Below are positions 44,633 to 53,016 of a stretch of 64,000 bases of DNA, piece after piece (position 1 is the first letter of the stretch; each line of letters opens with the position of its first letter). The stretch is from CAZMPJ01 sp964568455. Lineage in GTDB: Bacteria; Margulisbacteria; WOR-1; O2-12-FULL-45-9. Below the pieces are notes generated by a model. It was not told the DNA's origin. It did not search any database and was given only the letters and a program-made list of their open reading frames with translations. Location: contig CAZMPJ010000009.1 in NCBI GenBank assembly GCA_964568455.1, positions 15,532 to 79,531 on the forward strand, read 5' to 3'. A program made the translations under genes and the position numbers.

Positions 44633-45571
44633 ATGGGAAAGCTACGTCATAAAGATCTTATTTCAATTCACGACTTAAGTCCTTTAGAAATAAAGGATAT
44701 ATTTGACCTTGCGGCAAAGCTCAAAAAAATGCAAAAGGACAACGAAAAACACGAGTATCTTTGGGCAAAATCCTTGGCCATGATTTTTGAAAAACCATCC
44801 ACCCGCACTCGAGTTTCTTTTGAAATCGGTATGTGGCAGTTGGGCGGTTTAGCCATTAATCTTGATCAAGAGGCAATTGGCTTGGGTGTGCGTGAGTCAA
44901 TCGGCGATGTAGCCAAAACTTTGTCCCGCTTTGCTGATGCGCTATTAGTACGCACTTTTGAACATAACACAGTTATTGAGCTGGCAAAGTATTCTACTGT
45001 TCCAGTGATAAACGGGCTTTCAGATTTACTTCATCCTTGCCAGGCTTTAGCTGATTTGTTTACCATTCAAGAAAGTAAAGGCAAACTTAAAGGTTTAAAA
45101 CTTAGCTATATTGGCGACGGTAATAATGTTTGCCATAGTTTAATGTTAGCTGCCGCTAAAACAGGCTTAAATATGACCGTGGCTTGTCCCAAAGGCTATG
45201 AGCCTAAGGAAAAAATTGCCAAACTGGCTTTTAGCGATGCTAAAAAATCGGGAGCTGAAATCAACATTTTAAACGATCCAATAGTAGCAGTTAAGGATGC
45301 GGATGTGGTTTATACCGATGTCTGGGCGTCAATGGGCCAAGAAAAGCAAAAAGCTCAGCGCGCAAAAATTTTCCAAAAATACCAAGTTAATAAACAATTA
45401 ATGAAACTGGCAAAACCAGATGCCATTGTTATGCATTGTCTGCCTGCTCATCGTGGTGAAGAGATTACCAATGATGTGGTAGATGGCAAGCAATCTGTGG
45501 TGTTTGACCAGGCTGAAAATCGCTTACATGTGCAAAAGTCCATCCTTACATTATTACTGGGGGGAATATAA
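44633..45571 (+). CDS. argF: Ornithine carbamoyltransferase
   Basis: A 312-aa enzyme converting ornithine and carbamoyl phosphate to citrulline. Carbamoyl-phosphate motif STRTRVSFE (about residues 50-58), HPCQALAD, and ornithine/active-site motif HCLPAHRGEE are intact. ATG 44633 gives the usual MGKLRHKDLISIHDLS start; the upstream frame start at 44612 lies inside the promoter. First gene of argF-argG-argH-ndk-pepA; its stop overlaps the argG ATG by one base. Confidence 0.97.
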   Translation: MGKLRHKDLISIHDLSPLEIKDIFDLAAKLKKMQKDNEKHEYLWAKSLAMIFEKPSTRTRVSFEIGMWQLGGLAINLDQEAIGLGVRESIGDVAKTLSRFADALLVRTFEHNTVIELAKYSTVPVINGLSDLLHPCQALADLFTIQESKGKLKGLKLSYIGDGNNVCHSLMLAAAKTGLNMTVACPKGYEPKEKIAKLAFSDAKKSGAEINILNDPIVAVKDADVVYTDVWASMGQEKQKAQRAKIFQKYQVNKQLMKLAKPDAIVMHCLPAHRGEEITNDVVDGKQSVVFDQAENRLHVQKSILTLLLGGI

Positions 45572-46767
45572 TGATAAAAAAGGTAGTTCTAGCTTATTCT
45601 GGCGGTCTTGATACCTCGGTTATGATCCCCTGGCTAAAAGAAAATTATAATTGCGAAGTAATTGCTTTTGCGGCTGACGTTGGCCAAGAAGAAGAATTAA
45701 AAGGCCTGCGTGGTAAAGCTTTAAAAACCGGAGCGTCAAAAATCTATGTTGAAGATTTAACCAAAGAATTTGCCGAAGATTTTCTCTGGCCCATGCTTAA
45801 ATCTGGCGCGATTTATGAAGGTAATTATCTATTGGGAACCTCGATTGCTCGTCCTTTAATTGCTAAAAAACAAGTAGAAATCGCTAAACGAGAAAAAGCT
45901 GATGCAGTTGCCCATGGTGCCACTGGCAAAGGCAATGATCAAGTTCGATTTGAGTTAACTTTTAAAGCTTTGGCGCCTGAACTAAAAATTGTAGCTCCTT
46001 GGCGGGAGTGGGATATTAAGGGGCGGATTGAAGCAATGGAATATGCGAAAGAGCGAAAAATTCCAGTTCCAGTTACAGTGGAAAAACCTTATTCATCTGA
46101 CCGTAACCTTTGGCACATTAGTTATGAGGGTGGCATACTTGAAGATCCTTGGTTTGAACCTAAAGAAGAGATGTTTATCTTAACCAAATCACCAGATAAA
46201 GCTTCTAGCCGGCCAACTTATGTTGAAATTGAATTTGAAAAAGGCATTCCTAAAAAGTTAAATGGTAAAAAACTGGACGCAGTTAAATTAATTAAAAAAT
46301 TAAATGCTCTTGGCGGTAAAAATGGAGTAGGCCGAGTGGATGTGGTAGAAAATCGCTTAGTAGGAATTAAATCCCGAGGGGTTTATGAAACTCCGGGCGG
46401 AACTATTCTTTATAAAGCGCATCAAGCACTTGAAACCATAACGCTTGATCGTGATGTCATGCACTATAAGCAGTTAATCTCTCAGAAATACGCAGAATTA
46501 ATTTATAATGGCCAATGGTTTACTCCTTTGCGCGAAGCTTTGGATAAATTCATTGATAAAGTAGCGGAAAACGTTAGCGGAGTTGTGCGTTTAAAACTTT
46601 ATAAGGGCAATTGCACTGTGGTAGGCCGAAAAGCGCCTAAATCACTTTATCGACCTGATTTAGCTACATTTGAAAGCGAAGAAATTTATAATCAAAAAGA
46701 CGCCGAAGGGTTTATTAACCTTTTTGGTTTGCCAATTAAAGTTGAGGCCCAATTAAGGAGGAAATAG
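45571..46767 (+). CDS. argG: Argininosuccinate synthase
   Basis: A 398-aa ATP-dependent ligase joining citrulline and aspartate. The N-terminal PP-motif AYSGGLDTSV and the substrate segments GNYLLGTSIARPLIAK and HGATGKGNDQVRFE are typical and complete. TAATG overlap with argF and an AGGAGG just before argH show operon coupling. Length matches the family. Confidence 0.98.
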   Translation: MIKKVVLAYSGGLDTSVMIPWLKENYNCEVIAFAADVGQEEELKGLRGKALKTGASKIYVEDLTKEFAEDFLWPMLKSGAIYEGNYLLGTSIARPLIAKKQVEIAKREKADAVAHGATGKGNDQVRFELTFKALAPELKIVAPWREWDIKGRIEAMEYAKERKIPVPVTVEKPYSSDRNLWHISYEGGILEDPWFEPKEEMFILTKSPDKASSRPTYVEIEFEKGIPKKLNGKKLDAVKLIKKLNALGGKNGVGRVDVVENRLVGIKSRGVYETPGGTILYKAHQALETITLDRDVMHYKQLISQKYAELIYNGQWFTPLREALDKFIDKVAENVSGVVRLKLYKGNCTVVGRKAPKSLYRPDLATFESEEIYNQKDAEGFINLFGLPIKVEAQLRRK

Positions 46768-46770
46768 TTA

Positions 46771-48201
46771 ATGGCGAAGAAGAAAAAGAAAGCTAAGACC
46801 AAGAAAGCGCGTAAGATGAAAAAAGCATGGGCCGGCAGGTTTCGCGAGCCTATGGCAAAATCAGCTGAAGCATTTTCCAGTTCAGTGCATTATGATGTTC
46901 GTCTTTATAAACAGGATATTGTCCAGAGCATGGCTTACGCCCAAATTCTGGTTAAAGCTAATATTTTAACTGCTAAAGAAGCTAAAAAAATCATTAAAGC
47001 CTTAGAAGCTATTTTGGTTGGTATTGAAAAGGGCAAAATTAAATTAAAACCAGAACTTGAAGACGTCCATATGAATGTTGAATCATTATTAATTGAAAAA
47101 GTGGGGGATATGGGGAAGAAGTTACATACTGGCCGTTCTCGCAATGACCAGATTTCAACTGATCTGCGCATGTATTTAAAATATGAAACCACTGAAATAT
47201 TGCTTTTAATCAGGAAACTACAAGATACCCTGCTTGATTTAGCGGAAAATAATATCGAAATAATTATGCCTGGCTATACCCATCTACAAAGGGCTCAACC
47301 CATACTTTTTTCTCATCATATGATGGCTTATATTGAAATGCTGGAAAGGGATAAAACGCGGCTTTTAAATGTGGCTGAAGAAGTAGATGTATTGCCGCTT
47401 GGTTCCGCGGCTCTGGCAGGATCCAATATAAAGCTTGACCGGCAAGCCTTGGCTGACGAACTGGGTTTTTCTAAAATATCCAACAACAGCATGGATGCTG
47501 TTTCTGATCGTGATTTTGTGATTGATTTTAATTCTGCCTGTGCGGTCTTGATGATGCATTTATCCAGGTTTTGCGAAGAGTTAGTGATTTGGTCAACTTA
47601 TGAATTTAGCTTTATTGAGCTTTCCGATAAATATAGTACTGGCTCATCCATTATGCCGCAAAAAAAGAATCCTGATATTGCTGAACTTATTCGAGGTAAA
47701 ACCGGTCGGGTTTACGGCAATTTAATGGCCTTGTTAACCATTATGAAGGGGACGCCTTTAACCTATAACCGTGATATGCAGGAAGATAAGGAAGCAATTT
47801 TTGACAGTGTTGATACCGTAAGATCAGTGCTGTCAATTTTTGAAGAAATGATAGCTACTGTCAAAATTAATGGTGAACAAATGGAAAAAGACGCTAAAAA
47901 AGGCTTTTTAACTGCTACAGATTTAGCTTACTATTTAGTTGGCAGGGGAGTTGCTTTCCGAGAAGCCCATGCTATTGTGGGCGAAGTTGTGGCTTATTGC
48001 GAAGATTCTAATATGCAGATTGAATATCTTTCTTTAAAGCAGCTTAAACAATTTTCAAGCGCATTTACTTATGATGTTACTCGTATCCTTTCTTCCGAAA
48101 GTTCAGTCCAAAGCAAAGATTTATTAGGCGGCACATCGCCAAAAAGAGTAAAGGAAGCAATTAAGCGTGCTCGAAAACACTTACTTCATGATAAAGCCTG
48201 A
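46771..48201 (+). CDS. argH: Argininosuccinate lyase
   Basis: A 476-aa fumarase/aspartase-family enzyme releasing arginine and fumarate. The signature GSSIMPQKKNPD and the segments KAWAGRFREP, LHTGRSRNDQ and GYTHLQRAQP are present. The protein starts with a Lys-rich extension (MAKKKKKAKTKKARK) before the normal KKAWAGRF start. AGGAGG at 46756-46761 is correctly spaced for ATG 46771, so the extension is probably translated. The 3' end overlaps ndk by 35 bp. Confidence 0.97.
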   Translation: MAKKKKKAKTKKARKMKKAWAGRFREPMAKSAEAFSSSVHYDVRLYKQDIVQSMAYAQILVKANILTAKEAKKIIKALEAILVGIEKGKIKLKPELEDVHMNVESLLIEKVGDMGKKLHTGRSRNDQISTDLRMYLKYETTEILLLIRKLQDTLLDLAENNIEIIMPGYTHLQRAQPILFSHHMMAYIEMLERDKTRLLNVAEEVDVLPLGSAALAGSNIKLDRQALADELGFSKISNNSMDAVSDRDFVIDFNSACAVLMMHLSRFCEELVIWSTYEFSFIELSDKYSTGSSIMPQKKNPDIAELIRGKTGRVYGNLMALLTIMKGTPLTYNRDMQEDKEAIFDSVDTVRSVLSIFEEMIATVKINGEQMEKDAKKGFLTATDLAYYLVGRGVAFREAHAIVGEVVAYCEDSNMQIEYLSLKQLKQFSSAFTYDVTRILSSESSVQSKDLLGGTSPKRVKEAIKRARKHLLHDKA

Positions 48202-48595
48202 CGGGGTTGCCCGTGGGTTAGATCAAGAAATCATTAAAAGAGTTGAAACAGCCGGTTTAAAAATAGTAGAGAAGAAAAAACTGGAAATTACTAAAGAACT
48301 GGCGGAAGATATCTATTCTCCACACAAAGGTAAACCATTTTATAATGGCCTTTTAAAATTTATCACTTCCGGACCAGTGATTGCTACAGTAGTTCAAGGA
48401 GACAATGCTATTCAAAGACTGCGAGATCTTATGGGTGCTACTGATCCAGAAGAGGCGGCGCCAGGCACGATTCGCGGAGATTTAAAAGAAGAAAACATTC
48501 GTACTGCCGAGGGCACGATTAAAAATCTGGTGCATGGTTCAGATAGTTTGGAATCCGCAAAAAGAGAATCCAAGATATTTTTTAAGGGGGTTTGA
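48167..48595 (+). CDS. ndk: Nucleoside diphosphate kinase
   Basis: A 142-aa enzyme balancing nucleoside triphosphates. KPDGVARG, the catalytic histidine in NLVHGSDS and APGTIRGDL are intact. The GTG at 48167, inside argH, gives the standard N-terminus MLENTYFMIKPDG; a later ATG would remove the first strand. The glycine-serine-aspartate motif after the histidine is conserved. It overlaps argH by 35 bp and is separated from pepA by one base. Confidence 0.96.
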   Translation: MLENTYFMIKPDGVARGLDQEIIKRVETAGLKIVEKKKLEITKELAEDIYSPHKGKPFYNGLLKFITSGPVIATVVQGDNAIQRLRDLMGATDPEEAAPGTIRGDLKEENIRTAEGTIKNLVHGSDSLESAKRESKIFFKGV

Positions 48596-48596
48596 A

Positions 48597-50075
48597 ATGA
48601 AAATCAAAGTTAAAAAAGCCTCGATTATTGATATTAAATGTGATCTTTTGACCGTTAATATTTTCGAGGGAGTAGAAACTCCCGGTGGGGCCACGGCTGC
48701 TGTTAATAAGAAGTTAAACAATGCTATTACCGATTTAATTAAAAGTGGAGAAATTACCGGAAAACTAGAAGAAGTTAATTTGATTCATACTCAAGAAAAG
48801 CTTCCCGCAAAACAAGTCGTAGTGGTGGGGTTGGGTGAAAGTGCGGAATTTACAGTTGATCGAGCTAGAAAAGCAGCTGCCGCAGTTTTAAAAGAAGCAA
48901 AAAAGATTAAAGCAAAAACCATAGCTACTGTGGTACATGGGGCGGGAGCCGGTGGTTTAACTTTACCCATGGCAGCGCGGGCCTTGGTTGAAGGTAGTTT
49001 AATCGGAGCTTACCGCTACAAAGGTTATGCCACGAAAAAAGATGATTCGTTTTTCAAAGTAGAAGAATTAGTATTGGTTGAGCTTTTAGGTGCTAAAATT
49101 CAGGCGATTAATAATGGAGTAAAAATCGGCCAGATAATTGCCGAGTCAGTTAACAATGCTCGAGACTTGATTAATGGTCCAGCCAACCGAGTTACCCCCA
49201 CTTATTTAGCCGAAGTCGCTAAAAAGGTTCCCGGGGTTAAAGTTAAGGTGTTAAGTTTAAAAGAAGCTAAAAAAATCGGCATGGAAGCTTATTATTCGGT
49301 TTCCAAAGGATCGCGTGAGCCGGCCAAGTTTATTGTTATGCAATATGGGAGAGGTAAACCGGAAATTGGTATTGTGGGCAAAGGCATTACCTTTGATGCG
49401 GGTGGAGTTTCGCTTAAACCATCTAGAAAAATGTGGGAAATGAAAACTGATATGTCGGGCGCAGCCGCCGTGCTTGAAACTATGCGTGCGATTTCAAAAT
49501 TAAAAGTTAGAAAAAGCGTAGTAGGAATTCTTCCTTGCACGGAAAACATGCCAGACGGCGAAGCGCAAAAACCAGGGGACGTGGTGGGATCACTTTCAGG
49601 CAAAACCATTGAGATTATTTCAACCGATGCAGAGGGTCGCATGGTTTTGGCTGATGGAGTGACTTACGCCAAAAAACTAGGCGTCAAAAAAATTATTGAT
49701 ATTGCTACTTTAACTGGATCATGTGTTTCCGCTTTGGGTGATGCGGCTTCCGGTATTATGGGTACTGATAAAGAATTGGTTGAACAATTAATTGAAGCTG
49801 GAAAATATAGTGGAGAAAAGCTGTGGGAACTTCCTTTGCTTGAAGAGTATAAAGATTATTCCAAAAGCCGGGTAGCTGACATTAAAAACTGCACAGAACA
49901 AGGTATGGCCGGCCCGTCTATTGGTGGGCTTTTTGTTCAATTATTTGTAGAAAACACTCCTTGGGCGCATATTGATATTGCTGGAACTGCTTACCTTAAT
50001 AAAGGTAGAGGTTATTTATCAGAAGGCGCAACCGGAGTCATGGTTAGAACTTTGACTACGTTGTTGATGAGTTAA
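48597..50075 (+). CDS. pepA: Leucyl aminopeptidase, M17 family
   Basis: A 492-aa cytosolic aminopeptidase with two catalytic metals. The signature NTDAEGRL appears as STDAEGRMVLADG; metal-binding GKGITFDAGGVSLKP and MKTDMSGAAAV are present. The N-terminal domain is about 150 residues, as in PepA. ATG 48597 is preceded by AAGGGGG and lies one base after the ndk stop; the longer frame from 48534 would sit inside ndk. Last gene of the arg operon by spacing. Confidence 0.96.
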   Translation: MKIKVKKASIIDIKCDLLTVNIFEGVETPGGATAAVNKKLNNAITDLIKSGEITGKLEEVNLIHTQEKLPAKQVVVVGLGESAEFTVDRARKAAAAVLKEAKKIKAKTIATVVHGAGAGGLTLPMAARALVEGSLIGAYRYKGYATKKDDSFFKVEELVLVELLGAKIQAINNGVKIGQIIAESVNNARDLINGPANRVTPTYLAEVAKKVPGVKVKVLSLKEAKKIGMEAYYSVSKGSREPAKFIVMQYGRGKPEIGIVGKGITFDAGGVSLKPSRKMWEMKTDMSGAAAVLETMRAISKLKVRKSVVGILPCTENMPDGEAQKPGDVVGSLSGKTIEIISTDAEGRMVLADGVTYAKKLGVKKIIDIATLTGSCVSALGDAASGIMGTDKELVEQLIEAGKYSGEKLWELPLLEEYKDYSKSRVADIKNCTEQGMAGPSIGGLFVQLFVENTPWAHIDIAGTAYLNKGRGYLSEGATGVMVRTLTTLLMS

Positions 50076-50082
50076 TATGTTT

Positions 50083-50198
50083 AAAACCCTCATCCCCTCT
50101 AACGCTAATCCCGCCTCCCCTTCTCCCAGAGGGAGAAGGGGGTCTATATTCGGGAAAGTCCTTCTCCCTTTGGGAGAAGGATTTAGGATGAGGGTTTT
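50083..50198. repeat. MITE-like double-hairpin element
   Basis: Outer 13-bp perfect inverted repeats (AAAACCCTCATCC at 50083-50095; GGATGAGGGTTTT at 50186-50198) enclose two hairpins of 9-bp perfect stems, CCTTCTCCC/GGGAGAAGG, at 50119-50139 and 50160-50180. Similar CCCTCATCC/CTTCTCCC-GGGAGAAG repeats are widespread in bacterial genomes. The right arm contains the start codon of the next gene. Confidence 0.85.
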
Positions 50199-51336
50199 CT
50201 TGTTTTTTCTTGTTTTTTGTTGTTTTAGTGCTAATGCAACAACTCTAGAACGTGGGGTTTCTCCGTCAGTTAAACTAGAAAACAGTCCCCGCTTATCAGA
50301 AGTTTACCGCATTAAAATTGTAAACCAGGTTAAGGGTGAGATTTCTGTTAGCTTAAATAAGGGCTTTACTTGGGAAGCAGTAGGCAAAGTGCTTTACCCA
50401 ACGCAAAAAATGAGCAAGCGCGGTTTTGCTGCAGCTAAATGGGTTGGCCCAGGCAAAATCGCTGCCACTGCTGTAAATGCTATTCATGTTAAAGTTGGGG
50501 CAGCAGAGTGGGACCGCAGTATTTTTTCAATCCTGCCCAGAGAATTTCTCATGCCGCCCAAATATTACCGTTCTTTTTTAAGTCCAAATTCTTCAATTTA
50601 TACTGATATTCCGGCGGGGCAGGGGATTTTTGGTGGGGGTCAGGCTCCTTTTGTTGGTAATCAAGTATTTTATATTTCTAATGGTATTGTGCATATGACC
50701 AAGATTCCCAGGGATTATAATCCTAAAATTGGAGACACCTACTATATTATTGTAGAAAAACCAGTGATTTATCCTAAAGAAATGGTTTTTGAAAATCGTT
50801 TTGGCGGCAAAATTACAATTAAATATTTTAATGGTGAAGAAAAAGTGATTGGCCAAGTTTTAAAGCCAGTTGTAGGTGTGGGCCGTTTTAGTGGAGGCCG
50901 ATTTTTGGCGCCGGGCCGTATCCGCGCTAATCATCCTGGAGTGATTGACGTTTCAGTTTCTCCTCAAGGCCAGGTAGGTGGTTTTCAAATTCTTCCTGCC
51001 TTGCATGGTGATGACCTAGAGTATGTTAAATCTAATACCCAGTGGATGGTGATTGGACCAACCGATGTTAATGACCCATCCCTCGAAGGCATTGCTCCGT
51101 TTTTCAAATATTTTATCCAGCCTTCTTACCAGGCTACTAGTTTAGAAAGTGAAATGTGGAATCAAAACGCGCTTTCCAGCTTTCTAATTGATGTTAAATA
51201 TGTTGGCGACGACGATTGGTATCCAATGCCTATATTTGAAGTTAATAAGTTTTATTTAAGCCGTAAACTGCCAAAAAGATACAATACTTCACTCAAGAAT
51301 GTCAGCCATTTTAGATTTTTGTTTCCTATAAAGTAA
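50188..51336 (+). CDS. Unknown exported protein, 382 aa
   Basis: No family recognised. ATG 50188 yields a good signal peptide (MRVFLFFLVFCCFSANA, cleavage after ANA). The mature part looks beta-rich, with repeated short Gly/Pro segments (AKWVGPGKIAATAVNAIHVK; FLAPGRIRANHPGVIDVSV) and a LysM-spacing-like piece DYNPKIGDTYYIIVEK. Periplasmic or surface location is expected. The frame also stays open upstream to 50077 through the MITE, but that part would give a nonsense Pro/Arg-rich leader before the signal peptide. The start codon and first codons belong to the MITE right arm, so the element has supplied or replaced the original start. No ribosome site is clear other than AGG within the arm. 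Confidence 0.75.
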   Translation: MRVFLFFLVFCCFSANATTLERGVSPSVKLENSPRLSEVYRIKIVNQVKGEISVSLNKGFTWEAVGKVLYPTQKMSKRGFAAAKWVGPGKIAATAVNAIHVKVGAAEWDRSIFSILPREFLMPPKYYRSFLSPNSSIYTDIPAGQGIFGGGQAPFVGNQVFYISNGIVHMTKIPRDYNPKIGDTYYIIVEKPVIYPKEMVFENRFGGKITIKYFNGEEKVIGQVLKPVVGVGRFSGGRFLAPGRIRANHPGVIDVSVSPQGQVGGFQILPALHGDDLEYVKSNTQWMVIGPTDVNDPSLEGIAPFFKYFIQPSYQATSLESEMWNQNALSSFLIDVKYVGDDDWYPMPIFEVNKFYLSRKLPKRYNTSLKNVSHFRFLFPIK

Positions 51337-51347
51337 GAATCTTGGGA

Positions 51348-51395
51348 ACCCCAGAATAAATTCTGGGGTATAATTCCCCACAATTTATTGTGGGG
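51348..51395. repeat. Two tandem palindromes after the exported-protein gene
   Basis: 51348-51369 (ACCCCAGAAT/ATTCTGGGGT) and 51376-51395 (CCCCACAAT/ATTGTGGGG), each with a 2-nt centre. They may terminate the upstream gene or be another palindromic repeat family. TATAAT sits between them. Confidence 0.65.
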
Positions 51396-51427
51396 TTGCA
51401 CTTCCTCCCTGCATGATTAAGAAACTC

Positions 51428-51456
51428 TTGACAACAGTAATTGATAAGCTTATCAT
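51428..51456 (+). promoter_or_regulatory. Promoter with GATAAGCTTATC palindrome
   Basis: TTGACA (51428-51433), 17 bp, TATCAT (51451-51456). GATAAGCTTATC, a perfect 12-bp palindrome, overlaps the spacer and -10 and is a likely operator controlling the lipoprotein and the exported protein downstream. Confidence 0.7.
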
Positions 51457-51486
51457 ATGCTTAATCTTACGAAAGGGGGCAAAAAA

Positions 51487-51666
51487 ATGGTGAAAAAAGT
51501 TATTATTGGTTCCATTTTTTTAGCGGGATTCATTGGTTTGTTAATTATTTCAGGTTGCCAAACTGCTACTAGCACAGCTACTACCACAACCACGGCTGCT
51601 ACTACTACGACTACAGCAGCATCAAGTTTGAATATTACAAATATAAGTCCTTATGCATTGGACTAA
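51487..51666 (+). CDS. Small lipoprotein, Thr/Ala-rich
   Basis: A 59-aa protein: lipoprotein signal with lipobox LIISGC (Cys at residue 22), then a low-complexity Thr/Ala stretch and a short SLNITNISPYALD tail. AAAGGGGG upstream fits ATG 51487 rather than 51457. After acylation only about 38 residues remain. A larger exported protein follows after 15 bp and is probably co-transcribed. Function unknown. Confidence 0.7.
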   Translation: MVKKVIIGSIFLAGFIGLLIISGCQTATSTATTTTTAATTTTTAASSLNITNISPYALD

Positions 51667-51681
51667 TAAAGGAGGATTAAG

Positions 51682-52941
51682 ATGAAAAAGATATTAGTTT
51701 TATTGTTTTCGATTTTGTTTTGTGCTTCTGTTTTTGCGCTTCCAAGTGATCTTGAATTAAATTGTACTTTTGATTTTTTCAAGGTTTCGCCAGATGGCTT
51801 AACCTGGGAAACCATTGTTGCTAGTCCAACCACGGTTAATTTATTGGCGATTACAAGTGAAGCAGGTACCTCTGTCACTATTACTCCACCTCCCGCAGAT
51901 ACTTATACATATCTAGGAATGGGAGTTTCTGCTCTTTATTTTTCTCAACCCGGGCAAACTGATCGTGATCTTTTACCAGTGATGAAAGCGCAAAGCGGTG
52001 GAGGAGAAGATTGGGATAATATTTCAATGCAAATTATTCCTTTTACCTATTCAGGTAGTGGTGATCTGGGGTTTAACATGTATTTCCCTGCTTCTAATAT
52101 TTCAGGAACCACTTACAATGATTATTTTCCAGTAGATGGTCCAGTATTTACTTTCTCCGGTGGTACAGCTGCATCTGTGGCTGGGACCTACAATATTAGT
52201 ATTGCTTCCGATGTTGATACTAATGCTACAGTCTATGTTGGAGCATTCCAAAACATTGCTCAAGAAGCAGCTCCAATGTTTAATGGAGTCTTAACCAATG
52301 CTGGGGATGGATCAGCTAGTGGGACGATGCATGTTCCTGCTGGTGACTGGTATCTTATGGCGGTAGGCGTGGATGGGGCAGTGGGGGTTGATGGTCCTGG
52401 AGAAGGGTCAAAGTCTTATACTGAGGGAGGTCTCTTACCTTGGGAAGGGGGTCTTTCTCCTGCAACTGTTGCAAGCGGAGCAACAGCTGATGTTGATTTA
52501 GAATATGCTTTTACTATTAGTTCTACTATGGGAGCTGGTGGTGGAGGAACAGCTCCTACGGGTGGTGCAATGATTACTTTTGAGGTTGCTCCTGACGCCC
52601 CAATTACCTTGGCCAGCACTACAGAGTTAATGTTATATGCTTATGATAGTTTAGCTGCTTATGAGGCTGGTGGAGCACCTAACCTTTTTCTTGGGGTAAG
52701 AACAGTTGACGCTGGACCGTTTCCTTCTGGTGTTGACGTTACGAGCTCTGGACTTGGCGCAGGAACTTATGTAGTAACTGCTTTACTTAGCGTAAGCGGT
52801 AATATACCACCTGAAGCTGGCACAGATTACATTGGAATGTATGGCGGATTGGATACTCCAAGCTTAATTACTTTAGAAGCTAGCGCTGCTCTTGATTTAA
52901 CTTCAAGTCCAATTAGCTTAGTAGTAATTTCAAATAACTGA
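51682..52941 (+). CDS. Unknown exported beta-rich protein, 419 aa
   Basis: Signal peptide MKKILVLLFSILFCASVFA, then acidic, Gly/Ser/Thr-rich sequence with almost no Lys or Arg, typical of secreted or surface beta-sheet proteins. Pieces such as ASVAGTYNISIASDVDTNAT and GLGAGTYVVTALLSVSG recall small immunoglobulin-like or pre-peptidase C-terminal-like sheets, but I cannot assign a family. There is only one Cys in the mature part. AGGAGG precedes the ATG. It shares a promoter with the small lipoprotein and is followed by a strong terminator. Confidence 0.75.
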   Translation: MKKILVLLFSILFCASVFALPSDLELNCTFDFFKVSPDGLTWETIVASPTTVNLLAITSEAGTSVTITPPPADTYTYLGMGVSALYFSQPGQTDRDLLPVMKAQSGGGEDWDNISMQIIPFTYSGSGDLGFNMYFPASNISGTTYNDYFPVDGPVFTFSGGTAASVAGTYNISIASDVDTNATVYVGAFQNIAQEAAPMFNGVLTNAGDGSASGTMHVPAGDWYLMAVGVDGAVGVDGPGEGSKSYTEGGLLPWEGGLSPATVASGATADVDLEYAFTISSTMGAGGGGTAPTGGAMITFEVAPDAPITLASTTELMLYAYDSLAAYEAGGAPNLFLGVRTVDAGPFPSGVDVTSSGLGAGTYVVTALLSVSGNIPPEAGTDYIGMYGGLDTPSLITLEASAALDLTSSPISLVVISNN

Positions 52942-52958
52942 TAATAGTTTTGTATCAT

Positions 52959-52995
52959 AAGGCGGAAAGAGGCATGTCTTCTTTCCGCCTTTTCT
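52959..52995 (+). terminator. Intrinsic terminator
   Basis: Perfect 12-bp stem AAGGCGGAAAGA/TCTTTCCGCCTT with a 9-nt loop (52971-52979) and a T-rich tail, 17 bp after the exported-protein gene. Confidence 0.9.
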
Positions 52996-53001
52996 TTTGT
53001 C

Positions 53002-53010
53002 TGCTATAAT
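53002..53010 (+). promoter_or_regulatory. Extended -10 promoter of metG (leaderless)
   Basis: TGCTATAAT ends 6 bp before the metG ATG, so transcription would start at the start codon. It directly follows the terminator. Confidence 0.65.
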
Positions 53011-53016
53011 TAGTCC

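Noticed and set aside
50077..50187. N-terminal extension of the exported protein from ATG 50077
   Set aside because: These codons are read through the MITE and give a Pro/Arg-rich peptide in front of a good signal peptide.
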